A stretch of DNA of 64,000 bases from Mucilaginibacter rubeus (GCF_003286415.2 NZ_CP043450.1:496001-560000); one strand, 5' to 3'; shown: positions 18,329-28,592, numbered from the stretch's first letter. Notes: generated by a model from the sequence alone, not told the origin. A program made the numbers and translations.

Positions 18329-21300
18329 GAAAACTTTTCCTCTTACTTTCGGTGTTGCTGTGTTTAGGCAGCGCGCTAAAAGCCCAGGATCGTAACATAA
18401 CGGGTGTCGTTACGGACGAGAAAGGTGCTCCGCTGCCAGGGGTTGCTGTACAGGTAAAGGGCAGCAACACCGGTACATTAACCAATGCCGATGGTAAGTA
18501 TTCACTTAAGGCTACCAACTTGCAAGCCATTGTGGTTGGAGTTAAATTTCTGGGCTATAACTACCAGGAAAAAGCCCTGAAGATTGGCGAAATGAATGCC
18601 GACTTTAAAATGTTGCCATCACAAAACGCCCTTGAGGAAGTGGTTGTAGTTGGTTACGGCACCCAAAAGAAAATTCATTTAACAGGCGCTGTTGCCCCGG
18701 TTGATATGAAAACCATCCAGGATATCCCTACTACCAACCTTGCGGCAGCATTGCGCGGAACTAACGCGGCAGTTAGCGTTACCGGTGGTATAGCAAGGCC
18801 GGGTCAAAGCGGTACTATCACTATCCGTAACCCGGTTTTCCTGGCCAAAAATGGTGGTAGCACAACTCCCTTATATATTATTGACGGAGTACAACGTACC
18901 GAAGCCGATTTCAACCTGCTTGATCAGAGTGAGGTTGAAAATATTTCGATATTGAAGGATGCAGCCGCTGCTATCTATGGTATTTTAGGCGCGAATGGTG
19001 TTATTGTGGTAACTACCAAACGCGGTCAGGCAGGTGCACCTAAAGTGAGCTTCAGTTCATCAGTAGGTGTTGCTGATGCTATTCAGTTACCGAAAATGAT
19101 GTCGGGGGTTCAAATGGCTACTTATCTGAATGATATTGAGCAAACAAGGTATAACCACACCATTACTCCCGAAGGTTACATCAACGGCGATTTAAGCAAT
19201 AAAGACTTAAAATATTATACGCCTGATGAGCTGGAGTACTTTAAAAACAATAACCAAAATTTCCTGGAACAGGCATTTAAACCGGCCGTAACCACCAGGA
19301 ACGCGCTTAGCATAACCGGCGGTAATGATAAGGTTACATATTTTGCAGGAGCCAATTACGTAAACCAAAATTCAAACTTTAAAGGTGTAAATACCAACCG
19401 TTTTGGCTTTAGGGCCAGTGTTGATGCTAAAGTGGCCAAAGGTTTAAAACTATCGTTATCATTGAGTGAGGATCTTGCCAAAAGTAAAATATACTGGTAT
19501 AAACTGGCAAGCACCAGCGAAAGCCCTGATAACGACTTTCTGTCGCTTAACCAGGCACCACCATGGCAAAAATATTTTATCGACGGGCATCCTGTATACT
19601 TAGGAACCAGCAATAACGATAACCTTAACTTTTTTGCTGTTCAAAATTCAAATAACTACACAGGTAACAATAATACTGTATTTAATGGTTTAGCCAATTT
19701 GAGTTACGAAATTCCGGGCATTAACGGGTTAACCGCCAATGTAAGCTATAACCGTAACATCAATAACGCTTTTAACAAGCAATATGGTTCAACATTTTAT
19801 TACAACCAATACTCTGGCGAAGGCGATAACAACCACATCCCGGGAGGCACTGTGGTAGGTGTAAAAGCCATCAAAAATGGTGACAAGGTTCGTCTTACAC
19901 CATCATTGGCTGATAATTACCAATTTAACGCTAACCTGACATACCACAAACGCTTTGGCGCGCATGAAATTACCGCCCTTGCGTTGTATGAACAGTATGA
20001 ATCATACAGCGAAGGTGTTGCAGCTGAGGCAGACGGTGTAATTGTAGGCGGAAAAGACAATCAGACCTTCACCATCGGTGATCAATCATCAAACCAGGCT
20101 ACATTGGTTAAAGAATATGGCCGTAAAGCGGTTGCAGGCAGGATAAACTACGCTTACGCTGATAAATACCTGGTTGAACTGGCCATGAGGGCCGATGCCA
20201 ATACCAACTTTGCACCAGGCCACCAGTGGGGATATTTCCCTTCGGCATCGGCAGGTTGGGTAATTTCGAAGGAGAACTTCTTTAAATCAGTAAGCTTTGT
20301 TGACCTGTTGAAATTCAGAGGTTCGGTAGGTTTGTTAGGTTCTGATAATACACCTTCATTCCTGTACGCAGTTAACTACCAGTTTGGTACAGGTAACAAG
20401 GGCGGTGCGGTTTTCGGCGGTAATGGCGATAGGGGACTGGGCGCGTTGTTAAACATCGCTATCCCTAACGTTAACCTAACCTGGGACCACGACTTGAAAA
20501 CAAACTACGGTTTGGACGCGGCTTTCCTGAATAACCGTTTATCAGTTTCGGCCGATTATTTCTGGGAGCATCGTTATGATATGTTAGCTTCATTGAATAC
20601 CTCGGTTCCGGTAACTATTGGCGCCGCGCCATCTGCCGAAAACTATGGTATCATCAATACTTTTGGTTATGAAATATCGGTAAGCTGGAAAGATAAAATA
20701 GGATCAAACTTTAGCTACAACTTCAGCCCGTTCTTTTCATGGAGCGATAATAAATATATCAAATATGATATCGCTGCCGCGCAGGTTGGAACCATCCAGG
20801 ATTTGACAGGCAAATCTGGCGACCCAGGTACATTGGGCTACAAATCCTTGGGCATCATCCGTACCCAGGCTGATGCCGACGCGATCATTGCTGAAAGAGC
20901 TGCCGCTGCCGGTGGCGCGCAAAACGTTAAGATCTTCGGTTACACTCCGGCTCCTGGTATGATCAATTACGTTGATAAAAACGGCGATGGTATCATCAAG
21001 CAGAATGATATTAACGATCAGTTTTATTTAGGTCATAAAGCCAACAACCACTATAATCTTGGTTTAAACTTAGGTGGTTCATATAAAACACTAAGCCTTA
21101 ATGTGGTAATGGGAATGAGCTGGGGCGGTACGCAATCAATTGAGAGCGCGGCCATTAAACAGGGTACGGCTAACCAAAACAGACCGGTATTCTGGGCCGA
21201 TCACTGGACCCCGACTAACACAAACGCAAGATATCCGGATCCATACTATTCAGATGATGTAAGTGCTACAAGTGATTTCTGGTTTGTTAGTCCGTTCACC

Positions 21301-21510
21301 TGGAATATTTCCAGCGCTAACTTAAGCTATACCCTGCCTGCCGGTTTAACCAAAAGGCTTGGCATGTCAAGCATAAGGGCATACGTGGTAGCAACAAACC
21401 CTATCAACTTTGTAAACCCTTTCCCTGATCATTACCGTGATATTTCATCACCATTTGGGGCATATCCCAACTTACGTACAGTATCTTTTGGTTTAAACTT
21501 AGGCTTCTAA
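18325..21510 (+). CDS. susC: SusC/RagA-type TonB-dependent outer-membrane transporter
   Basis: This 1061-residue protein has a signal peptide (ending LKAQ), a carboxypeptidase-regulatory-like beta-sandwich at ~23-100 (ITGVVTDEKGAPLPGV), the TonB-box/SusC signature EEVVVVGYGTQ at ~104-114, a plug domain (~115-230, PLYIIDGVQR, ILKDAAAAIYG) and a 22-strand barrel ending in phenylalanine (GLNLGF). It imports oligosaccharides across the outer membrane with its SusD lid. There is no N-terminal STN domain, so it is not an anti-sigma-linked transducer. It is the only SusC in the window and is followed 12 bp later by SusD. The cargo is inferred to be pectin-derived oligosaccharides. Confidence 0.97.
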   Translation: MRKLFLLLSVLLCLGSALKAQDRNITGVVTDEKGAPLPGVAVQVKGSNTGTLTNADGKYSLKATNLQAIVVGVKFLGYNYQEKALKIGEMNADFKMLPSQNALEEVVVVGYGTQKKIHLTGAVAPVDMKTIQDIPTTNLAAALRGTNAAVSVTGGIARPGQSGTITIRNPVFLAKNGGSTTPLYIIDGVQRTEADFNLLDQSEVENISILKDAAAAIYGILGANGVIVVTTKRGQAGAPKVSFSSSVGVADAIQLPKMMSGVQMATYLNDIEQTRYNHTITPEGYINGDLSNKDLKYYTPDELEYFKNNNQNFLEQAFKPAVTTRNALSITGGNDKVTYFAGANYVNQNSNFKGVNTNRFGFRASVDAKVAKGLKLSLSLSEDLAKSKIYWYKLASTSESPDNDFLSLNQAPPWQKYFIDGHPVYLGTSNNDNLNFFAVQNSNNYTGNNNTVFNGLANLSYEIPGINGLTANVSYNRNINNAFNKQYGSTFYYNQYSGEGDNNHIPGGTVVGVKAIKNGDKVRLTPSLADNYQFNANLTYHKRFGAHEITALALYEQYESYSEGVAAEADGVIVGGKDNQTFTIGDQSSNQATLVKEYGRKAVAGRINYAYADKYLVELAMRADANTNFAPGHQWGYFPSASAGWVISKENFFKSVSFVDLLKFRGSVGLLGSDNTPSFLYAVNYQFGTGNKGGAVFGGNGDRGLGALLNIAIPNVNLTWDHDLKTNYGLDAAFLNNRLSVSADYFWEHRYDMLASLNTSVPVTIGAAPSAENYGIINTFGYEISVSWKDKIGSNFSYNFSPFFSWSDNKYIKYDIAAAQVGTIQDLTGKSGDPGTLGYKSLGIIRTQADADAIIAERAAAAGGAQNVKIFGYTPAPGMINYVDKNGDGIIKQNDINDQFYLGHKANNHYNLGLNLGGSYKTLSLNVVMGMSWGGTQSIESAAIKQGTANQNRPVFWADHWTPTNTNARYPDPYYSDDVSATSDFWFVSPFTWNISSANLSYTLPAGLTKRLGMSSIRAYVVATNPINFVNPFPDHYRDISSPFGAYPNLRTVSFGLNLGF

Positions 21511-21522
21511 ACTTTGAAAGAC

Positions 21523-23331
21523 ATGAAATTATTTAAAACCATATTTGCAGCTTTGATCGTATCAGCCCTGTTTACAAACTGTAAAAAGGTGCTTGATAAG
21601 GAGGATCTTACCCATAGTACTCCCGGTCAGGTGTTTAATGACTCAACAGTAGCCATACTAAACATAAATTACCTTTACACTGCCAATCAGCCCGGCTGGT
21701 TTGGCGATACCGGCGGCGCCCTTGGTGGTGGCGGCGATAAATGCGACGAGTTTTACAGCGATAACGCGTACGTAAAAGGTACCGTTACTACCGAAACCGT
21801 TGGCGATATCGGTACATCGGTAAACATCAGTAATAACTACGGCCGCATCCGTAACATCAACCAATCCCTGCAGGACCTTGATGCCAGTACTTTACCGGCA
21901 TCAACCAAAAACAGGTATAAAGCACAGGCTTATTTCTGGCGGGCCTTCAGGTATTTTGATCTGGTAAGGTTATACGGTGGTGTTCCGCTGGTATTAAAAC
22001 CGCTGGATGCCATTGGTCAGGACGCTAAAAACGCGGCTTTATTGCCTCGTAACAAAACTTCAGAATGCTTTAACCAAATTGTAAGCGACTTAGACAGCTG
22101 TATCAAATACCTGCCCGCCAAATGGAGCGGAAGCGACTACGGCAGGATCTCATCGGCTGCGGCCGCGGCTTTCAAAGGCAGGGTATTGTTAACTTATGCA
22201 AGCCCTCAGTTTAACGCTAATAATGATGCTGCCCGCTGGCAAGCTGCTGCTGACGCCAATGACAAGGCCATTCAGATACTTAATGCCAATAACTATGGCT
22301 TAAACCCATCATATGATAATATGTGGTTTACCGAAAGCAGCAGCAACCCTGAAGCTATTTTGGTTACGGGCTATAACACATCAACAACCGATCAGAACCA
22401 GAATAACAATACGTACGATAATGCAACCCGTCCGGCTTATTTAGGTACCAAAGGCGGTTCAAACCAGCCAACCTGGGATATTGTAAAATCATACCCGATG
22501 CTTGATGGTAAAGCCCCTGGCGCGTCAACCAAATACGTTTATGATGATTCAAAGTTTTTTGCCAACCGCGACCCAAGGTTTAACAAAACCATTGCTTACA
22601 ACGGTTGTAACTGGCCTATAAACGGTAATACCTCATACCGCCTGTGGACTTATTTTTACTACAACAAGGCAGATGGCTCGGGTGTTAAAACTACCGAACC
22701 TACATCGGCAACCGGTTCAGGCTTTTACTTGCGTAAAGCTATCGACCCCAACATCAGCGTATCTAACGCGCAATATGTGGGTACCGATTGGATGGAGATC
22801 CGCTATGCCGAAGTGTTGCTTAACCAGGCCGAATGCGCCGCAGCGTTGGGTAACGTAACTACCGGTTATACCAATATTATAGCTATCAGAAAACGTGCAG
22901 GCATTGAAGCCGGTGGCGATAGCCAATATGGCTTAGACGCGGGCATGAGCCCAGATCAGATGATCACCGCTATCATGAACGAGCGTAAGATTGAGTTCGC
23001 CTTTGAGGGTAAACGTTACTGGGACCTTCGTCGCCGTAAACTGCTTGAAAGCACGCTGAACGGAACAAAAAGAACCGGTTTGACAGTTACCCTGAACAAC
23101 AACGCGAGCGCTAAAGATTATATCACCGGTACACGCGATGCCTCGGCAGCTGCATCTTTAGATGCCCTGTACAGCACCTCATTCACAGTTAAAACCAAAG
23201 CTTTAGATTCATACAACATCGCGGTTCAGGCAGGTGATTACTTTTTCGGGATCCCTTCGGCAGCGTTGTTAAACAATATCAATTTACAACAAAACAACAC
23301 TTGGGGTGGGCCGTTTGATCCGCTTCAATAA
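21523..23331 (+). CDS. susD: SusD/RagB-type surface glycan-binding lipoprotein
   Basis: ATG 21523 is preferred over the TTG at 21514: it gives a lipoprotein signal with Cys20 (SALFTNCKK). The mature 583 residues show the SusD fold: an N-terminal SusD-like part (NRYKAQAYFWRAFRYFDLVRLYGGVPLV, in two pieces), TPR helices and the C-terminal RagB part (DWMEIRYAEVLLNQAECAA, NERKIEFAFEGKRYWDLRRRKL, in pieces). It forms the lid of the SusC barrel and binds the polysaccharide fragment at the cell surface. It lies directly after susC and 64 bp before the pectate lyase, so transport and first cutting are probably coexpressed. Confidence 0.97.
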   Translation: MKLFKTIFAALIVSALFTNCKKVLDKEDLTHSTPGQVFNDSTVAILNINYLYTANQPGWFGDTGGALGGGGDKCDEFYSDNAYVKGTVTTETVGDIGTSVNISNNYGRIRNINQSLQDLDASTLPASTKNRYKAQAYFWRAFRYFDLVRLYGGVPLVLKPLDAIGQDAKNAALLPRNKTSECFNQIVSDLDSCIKYLPAKWSGSDYGRISSAAAAAFKGRVLLTYASPQFNANNDAARWQAAADANDKAIQILNANNYGLNPSYDNMWFTESSSNPEAILVTGYNTSTTDQNQNNNTYDNATRPAYLGTKGGSNQPTWDIVKSYPMLDGKAPGASTKYVYDDSKFFANRDPRFNKTIAYNGCNWPINGNTSYRLWTYFYYNKADGSGVKTTEPTSATGSGFYLRKAIDPNISVSNAQYVGTDWMEIRYAEVLLNQAECAAALGNVTTGYTNIIAIRKRAGIEAGGDSQYGLDAGMSPDQMITAIMNERKIEFAFEGKRYWDLRRRKLLESTLNGTKRTGLTVTLNNNASAKDYITGTRDASAAASLDALYSTSFTVKTKALDSYNIAVQAGDYFFGIPSAALLNNINLQQNNTWGGPFDPLQ

Positions 23332-23395
23332 TAAAATTAATGGAACGATGGGTGCCTGCTAATCACTCAGCAAAAAGAATATTATCGATACAAAT

Positions 23396-25057
23396 ATGAA
23401 AAAACACACAGCTTTATTTTTAGTAGCAGCGGCATTGGGTTTAGCTAAACCGGCTTTTGCCCAGTACCCTGAAGTGCCGGAGAAGGTTAAAGCAGAGAGT
23501 GAAGCTTTGATGAAAGAGGCTACCCGTCGTTCAGATTCAGCATGGGCGGTTGCACTGCCCATTATAAAAGCCGATCAAAGAAAAGGCAAGGTATATGTAC
23601 CGTGGGCCGCGCGCCCAACCGATTTGCCGCAGGCTAAGATCCCGGCTTTTCCGGGTGCCGAAGGTGGTGGTAAATTCACTTTTGGTGGTCGTGGCGGTAA
23701 GGTGTATGTAGTTACCAGTTTGGAAGATAATGGCCCCGGTACTCTGCGCGAAGCCTGTGAAAAAGGTGGTGCCCGTATCGTGGTATTTAATGTTGCCGGT
23801 ATCATCCGCATCAAAACACCGATCATTGTGAGGGCCCCATATATTTCCATTGAAGGACAAACAGCGCCAGGTGATGGCGTTTGTATTGCCGGGGAATCAT
23901 TTTGGGTAAATACACATGATGTGGTTATCCGCTACATGCGTTTCCGTCGTGGCGAAACCAATGTTGGCCGCAGGGATGACGCTTTGGGTGGTAACCCGGT
24001 TGGTAACATCATTGCCGATCACGTTTCTGCAAGCTGGGGCCTGGACGAGAACTTCTCTATGTATCGTCACATGTTTGACCCTGGTGACGGCTCAAAAGAA
24101 GAGAAATTGGGTACCGTGAATATCACCATCCAAAACTGTATCTATTCAGAATCACTGGATTACTGGAACCATGCTTTCGGTTCGACAACCGGGGGCGAAA
24201 ACAGCTCATTAATGCGTAACCTTTGGGCTGATAATACAGGCCGTAACCCATCTGTAGGTTGGAATGGTGTTTACAACTTTGTAAACAACGTGGTATTTAA
24301 CTGGCACCACCGTTCAATGGATGGCGGCGACTATACTACCAACTACAACGTTATCAATAACTATTTTAAACCGGGTCCGGTTACACCAAAAGATGAGCCG
24401 GTAGGCCACCGCATCCTGAAACCGGAATCGGGCAGGAGCAAACTGAAGGAGAAAGTATTCGGCAGGGTTTATGCCTCTGGCAATATTATGGAAGGTTATC
24501 CTGAAGTAACTAAAGACGCCTGGAACGGTGGTATCCAGGTTGAAGGTGCCGGTGGTAAAGAATTGCCTGATGCAGGTGAATATAAAGATTACATGAAATC
24601 GGATGATCCGTTTCCTATGCCTTCAATGACGATCATGTCGGCAAAGGATGCTTTCAAATTTGTTGTGGCAAACGCCGGAGCAACCCTACCCAAACGCGAC
24701 CCCGTTGATGTGCGCATCACCGAGCAGGTACGCACCGGTAAAATTACTTACAAGGAAATGGAAACCGATACCGCTTACCAGTTTAAAGTGCGTAAATTAC
24801 CTAAAGACTCGTACAAGCTGGGTATTATCACTGCTCCATGGCAGGTGGGTGGCTACCCTGAATACAAAGGCACGCCTTACAAAGATTCGGATCATGATGG
24901 TTTGCCGGATGATTGGGAAACCGCTCATGGCCTGAACCCTAAAGATGGTAAAGACTCGGCCTTGCCTGCAAAAAATGGCGGTGGTTATACCAATATCGAA
25001 GTATATTTAAATACAGTAGCCGCTAAAGGCGAAAAGAAATTGGCTTCGTTAAAGTAA
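23396..25057 (+). CDS. Polysaccharide lyase family 1 pectate lyase
   Basis: This 553-residue exported protein (signal ending AFAQ) has a right-handed parallel beta-helix of the PL1 pectate lyase family: FPGAEGGGKFTFGGRGG at ~85-100, GTLREACEKGG, IIADHVSASWGLDENFS and NPSVGWNGVYNFVNN. It would cut de-esterified homogalacturonan by calcium-dependent beta-elimination. Near residue 500 a DSDHDGLPDDWE segment followed by GLNPKDGKD and YTNIEVYLN is the calcium-binding TSP3-like tail common in secreted Bacteroidota lyases. It is the only clear backbone-cutting enzyme in the window. A palindromic repeat separates it from the next gene. Confidence 0.93.
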   Translation: MKKHTALFLVAAALGLAKPAFAQYPEVPEKVKAESEALMKEATRRSDSAWAVALPIIKADQRKGKVYVPWAARPTDLPQAKIPAFPGAEGGGKFTFGGRGGKVYVVTSLEDNGPGTLREACEKGGARIVVFNVAGIIRIKTPIIVRAPYISIEGQTAPGDGVCIAGESFWVNTHDVVIRYMRFRRGETNVGRRDDALGGNPVGNIIADHVSASWGLDENFSMYRHMFDPGDGSKEEKLGTVNITIQNCIYSESLDYWNHAFGSTTGGENSSLMRNLWADNTGRNPSVGWNGVYNFVNNVVFNWHHRSMDGGDYTTNYNVINNYFKPGPVTPKDEPVGHRILKPESGRSKLKEKVFGRVYASGNIMEGYPEVTKDAWNGGIQVEGAGGKELPDAGEYKDYMKSDDPFPMPSMTIMSAKDAFKFVVANAGATLPKRDPVDVRITEQVRTGKITYKEMETDTAYQFKVRKLPKDSYKLGIITAPWQVGGYPEYKGTPYKDSDHDGLPDDWETAHGLNPKDGKDSALPAKNGGGYTNIEVYLNTVAAKGEKKLASLK

Positions 25058-25102
25058 AGAGATATAGAAAGCCTTGAAGTCATTTGCGCCGTTTATAAAA
25101 AT

Positions 25103-25233
25103 CATTGCCGTTGGTTTTAACCAACGGAATAATAAATGGAAACAAAGGGCTTTAGCCCAAATGACAATGCATAATTTGGCTGAAGCCCGGATTTTTTAGC
25201 TTCTATAACCGTTGGTTAAAACCAACGGCAATG
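25103..25233. repeat. Palindromic repeat, family C
   Basis: Two 25-bp arms, 25103-25127 and 25209-25233, are perfect complements. Each arm is itself a hairpin (CCGTTGGTTTTAACCAACGG). Two small hairpins, GGGCTTTAGCCC and GGCTGAAGCCC, lie between them. It fills the 206-bp gap between the pectate lyase and the DUF6298-like gene and differs in sequence from families A, B and D. Confidence 0.88.
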
Positions 25234-25263
25234 AAAAAAATTACATTTTAAACAACTGCTATA

Positions 25264-28200
25264 ATGCGGGGATTGAGGTTTTCAAGGATTTATATTTGGG
25301 TTGGTTTAATGACTGGGGGGATGCTTATGCATTCCCCCTTATTTGCACAGGATAAGAAAAAAGCCCCTAAACCACAGCCGCCCGTTACTGCCGATAAAAA
25401 CGGCAAGCTAACTTACGCAGTTGCCCCAAACGGCGACCGTATTCCTGATTATTCATACTGCGGGTACATGGCTTCCGAAAAGCCCATCCCTTTTGTGCCT
25501 GTAAAAGTTGTAGTACCTGTAAAAGCAGGTAATGCTACACTGAGGATCCAGGCCGCTTTAGATTATGTTGCCGGTTTACCTGCCGATAAAGACGGATTTC
25601 GTGGGGCGGTTCTGCTCAACAAAGGCACTTACCAGGTTAATGGTAGCCTTAAAATAAATGCATCAGGCGTTGTTTTACGTGGAAGTGGGATGGGAGCTAA
25701 CGGTACCGTACTATTCGCTGCCGGAACGGATAGGGAAACTTTTATCCACGTAGCCGGTAAAAATGACCGGAAAACATCCAAAGAAATTAAAATTACTGAT
25801 GCTTACGTACCGGTAAACGCCAATACGGTGCATATTGCGGATGGCGCGGATCTTAAAACCGGCGATCCGGTTTTAATCCACCGTCCAAGTACACAGGCCT
25901 GGATAAGTACCATCAAAACCGATCATTTTGGTGGCGACCTAACCGCCTTGGCCTGGAAACCCGGCGAACGTGATATTTACTGGGACCGTAAAGTAACCTC
26001 GGTTGATGGCAACACCGTAACCCTTAATGCGCCCTTAACAACAGCTTTAGATACTACTTACGGAGGGGGCTTAATAGCAGCCTACCAATGGCCTGGCAGG
26101 ATCGCGCAGGTAGGTATCGAAAACCTAAAACTACAGTCGGCTTATAACACTGCTAATGCCAAAGATGAAGCTCACCGCTGGATGGCTATCACCATGGAAA
26201 ACGTAAGCGATGCCTGGGTGCGGCAGGTAACGTTCGAACATTTTGCAGGCTCGGCGGTATTTGTTGGCACTACCGGTAACCGGGTTACAGTTGAGGATTG
26301 TAAATCGCTCGCGCCAGTTTCAGAAATAGGCGGACAGCGACGAAACACCTTTCTGACTATGGGCGGGCAAAACCTGTTTCAGCGTTTATATTCTGAGCAG
26401 GGATTTCATGATTTTGCCACCGGGTATTGCGCGCCGGGGCCAAACGCATTTGTGCAATGTATGTCGGTAGGTTCGTTGGGTTTCAGCGGAGGTATTGATA
26501 GCTGGGCTTCGGGCGTTTTGTTTGATATCGCAAATATCGACGGGCAGCCCCTAAGCTATATGAACCGCGGACAGGACGGGCAGGGTGCCGGATGGAGCGC
26601 TGCCAACAGCCTGTTCTGGAATTGTACAGCAGCGCGCGTTGATAATTACCAGCCGCCAACTGCTCAAAACTGGGCTTTTGGTACATGGGCGCAATTTGCA
26701 GGCGATGGCTATTGGAGCACACCAAACAGCACCATAAGCCCACGCAGCTTTTACTACACCCAATTAGCTAACAGGCTTAACAAAGATGTAAGCAAACAAG
26801 CCGATATCTTGTATCCGGCCACTGAGCCATCAAGCAGCCCCACAGTTGAGCAGGCTGCCGAGTTAATGGCTGCTGCCCGTAAACCGGCTGTAACCATCAG
26901 TAACTGGATAGATCAATCGCCAAAAAGAAATACAATTAGCGTTGAGTCGGCTGGTGCAAAAACTATTGATGAAATTGGATATAAAGCCATCGCACCGAAA
27001 AGTTTAGCCCCTAAAATGACTGTTACCAACGGTTGGTTAACCCGTGGTAATGTTGTGCTAACCGGGAAACATTTTGAAACACCATGGTGGAATGGTACGG
27101 TTCATCCGGATTATACGGAAAAAGAGGCCAAGCCAGCTATCTCCCGTTGGGTACCCGGACAAACCGGAACCGGTTTAACTGACGATCTTAATGCGGTAAC
27201 CGATTGGATGAAGAAAGATAATATCGTGGTTTTTGAACATAACTACGGTTTATGGTATGATCGCCGTCGTGATGATCATGAGCGCATTCGCCGGATGGAT
27301 GGTGATGTTTGGGCACCGTTTTATGAGTTGCCTTTTGCCCGCAGTGGTAAAGAACTGGCTTACGATGGCTTAAGCAAATACGATCTTACTAAATACAATA
27401 CTTGGTACTGGAACCGCCTTAAACAATTTGCCGATTTGGCCGATGAAAAAGGTTTGGTACTGGTTCATCAAAACTACTTTCAGCATAATATCATTGAGGC
27501 AGGAGCGCATTACACTGATTTTCCTTGGCGTACGGCCAATAACATCAATGGCAGTGGTTTTCCCGAACCCGTACCTTATGCCGGTGACAAGCGCCAGTTT
27601 ATGGCCGAGCAGTTTTATGATGAAAACGATCCTTCTCGCCGTAAGCTTCATATCGCTTACATCAACAAATGCATGGACAACTTTGCCGGCAATACTGGTG
27701 TAATCCAGCAGATAGGGGCAGAGTTTACCGGTCCGTTGCATTTTATGAAGTTTTGGGTAGAGACCATTAAACAATGGGAAACCACGCATAAAAAGAAACA
27801 GATCATAGGTTTAAGCGCCACAAAGGATGTGCAGGATGCCATTCTTGCCAACTCGGCGACAGCTTCGGTGATCAACGTAATAGATATCCGTTACTGGTAT
27901 TACCAGGCCAACGGAACGGCTTACCAACCTGAAGGTGGTCAGAGCCTTGCACCACGCCAGCAGGCCCGCATTTTAAAACCAAAGGCAACATCATTTGAGC
28001 AGGTTTATCGCGCGGTTCACGAGTATCGCGCCAAATACCCTGATAAAGCGGTATTGTTTTCTGCTGATGATTATGACCGTTTCGGTTGGGCTGTTTTCAT
28101 AGCCGGTGGCTCATTGCCTGTGCTGCCTGCTAACACTAACAAAGCTTTCCTGGCCGATGCAAGCAGTATGAAACCTGCCGATCTGCCGGGTTCGCCTAAA

Positions 28201-28422
28201 GATCAATGGGGATTGGCCTCATTAAAAGGGTATATCGTTTACAATGGTGGAAGTAATGCTATCCATCTTAATTTATCAGTGGGTACCACATATAAAGCAC
28301 AATGGATTGACCCAAGAACTGGTGAACTTTTACCCGGTAATGAAACGATAAAAGGTGCCGGGAATACAGAAATTAAAGCGCAAGGTAATGAGGCTGCTAT
28401 TTTGTGGCTAAGCAGAAATTGA
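25264..28422 (+). CDS. Two-module exported protein: parallel beta-helix plus TIM-barrel-like (DUF6298-type)
   Basis: This 1052-residue protein has a signal peptide ending LFAQ. Residues ~95-480 form a pectate-lyase-like right-handed beta-helix (ALDYVAGLPADKDGFRGAV, GVVLRGSGMGANGTV, FEHFAGSAVFVGTTGNRV). Residues ~590-1000 look like a GH-type TIM barrel (WLTRGNVVLTGKHFETPWWNG, VVFEHNYGLWYDRRRDDHER, KGLVLVHQNYFQHNI, and IGAEFTG with E820 as a candidate acid/base), closed by a small beta domain (YKAQWIDPRTGELLPGNE). I associate the second part with DUF6298, whose activity is unknown to me. Two potential active modules in one chain suggest sequential attack on one substrate. The position after PL1 supports a pectin role. 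Confidence 0.75.
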   Translation: MRGLRFSRIYIWVGLMTGGMLMHSPLFAQDKKKAPKPQPPVTADKNGKLTYAVAPNGDRIPDYSYCGYMASEKPIPFVPVKVVVPVKAGNATLRIQAALDYVAGLPADKDGFRGAVLLNKGTYQVNGSLKINASGVVLRGSGMGANGTVLFAAGTDRETFIHVAGKNDRKTSKEIKITDAYVPVNANTVHIADGADLKTGDPVLIHRPSTQAWISTIKTDHFGGDLTALAWKPGERDIYWDRKVTSVDGNTVTLNAPLTTALDTTYGGGLIAAYQWPGRIAQVGIENLKLQSAYNTANAKDEAHRWMAITMENVSDAWVRQVTFEHFAGSAVFVGTTGNRVTVEDCKSLAPVSEIGGQRRNTFLTMGGQNLFQRLYSEQGFHDFATGYCAPGPNAFVQCMSVGSLGFSGGIDSWASGVLFDIANIDGQPLSYMNRGQDGQGAGWSAANSLFWNCTAARVDNYQPPTAQNWAFGTWAQFAGDGYWSTPNSTISPRSFYYTQLANRLNKDVSKQADILYPATEPSSSPTVEQAAELMAAARKPAVTISNWIDQSPKRNTISVESAGAKTIDEIGYKAIAPKSLAPKMTVTNGWLTRGNVVLTGKHFETPWWNGTVHPDYTEKEAKPAISRWVPGQTGTGLTDDLNAVTDWMKKDNIVVFEHNYGLWYDRRRDDHERIRRMDGDVWAPFYELPFARSGKELAYDGLSKYDLTKYNTWYWNRLKQFADLADEKGLVLVHQNYFQHNIIEAGAHYTDFPWRTANNINGSGFPEPVPYAGDKRQFMAEQFYDENDPSRRKLHIAYINKCMDNFAGNTGVIQQIGAEFTGPLHFMKFWVETIKQWETTHKKKQIIGLSATKDVQDAILANSATASVINVIDIRYWYYQANGTAYQPEGGQSLAPRQQARILKPKATSFEQVYRAVHEYRAKYPDKAVLFSADDYDRFGWAVFIAGGSLPVLPANTNKAFLADASSMKPADLPGSPKDQWGLASLKGYIVYNGGSNAIHLNLSVGTTYKAQWIDPRTGELLPGNETIKGAGNTEIKAQGNEAAILWLSRN

Positions 28423-28458
28423 ATGATTGAAAAATATAAATAAAAAGCGGGGGCTCGC

Positions 28459-28573
28459 GCGATTCCCCTCTCGAGAGGGGCGGCGGGGCGTGTTTAACCA
28501 AGCGATAATAAACGCGTGCGAAACACACCCCTGCCAATGCTCAACCCAACGCGCCCCCTCTCAAGAGGGGAAC
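28459..28573. repeat. Palindromic repeat, family A, copy 3
   Basis: The arms CCCCTCTCGAGAGGGG and CCCCTCTCAAGAGGGG with inner GGGGCGTGTTT / AAACACACCCC repeat the plan of 13185-13297. It fills the 170-bp gap before the GH140-type gene, 20 bp from its ATG, and may set the boundary of the next transcription unit. Confidence 0.85.
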
Positions 28574-28592
28574 TTATAAATGTTACTATACT

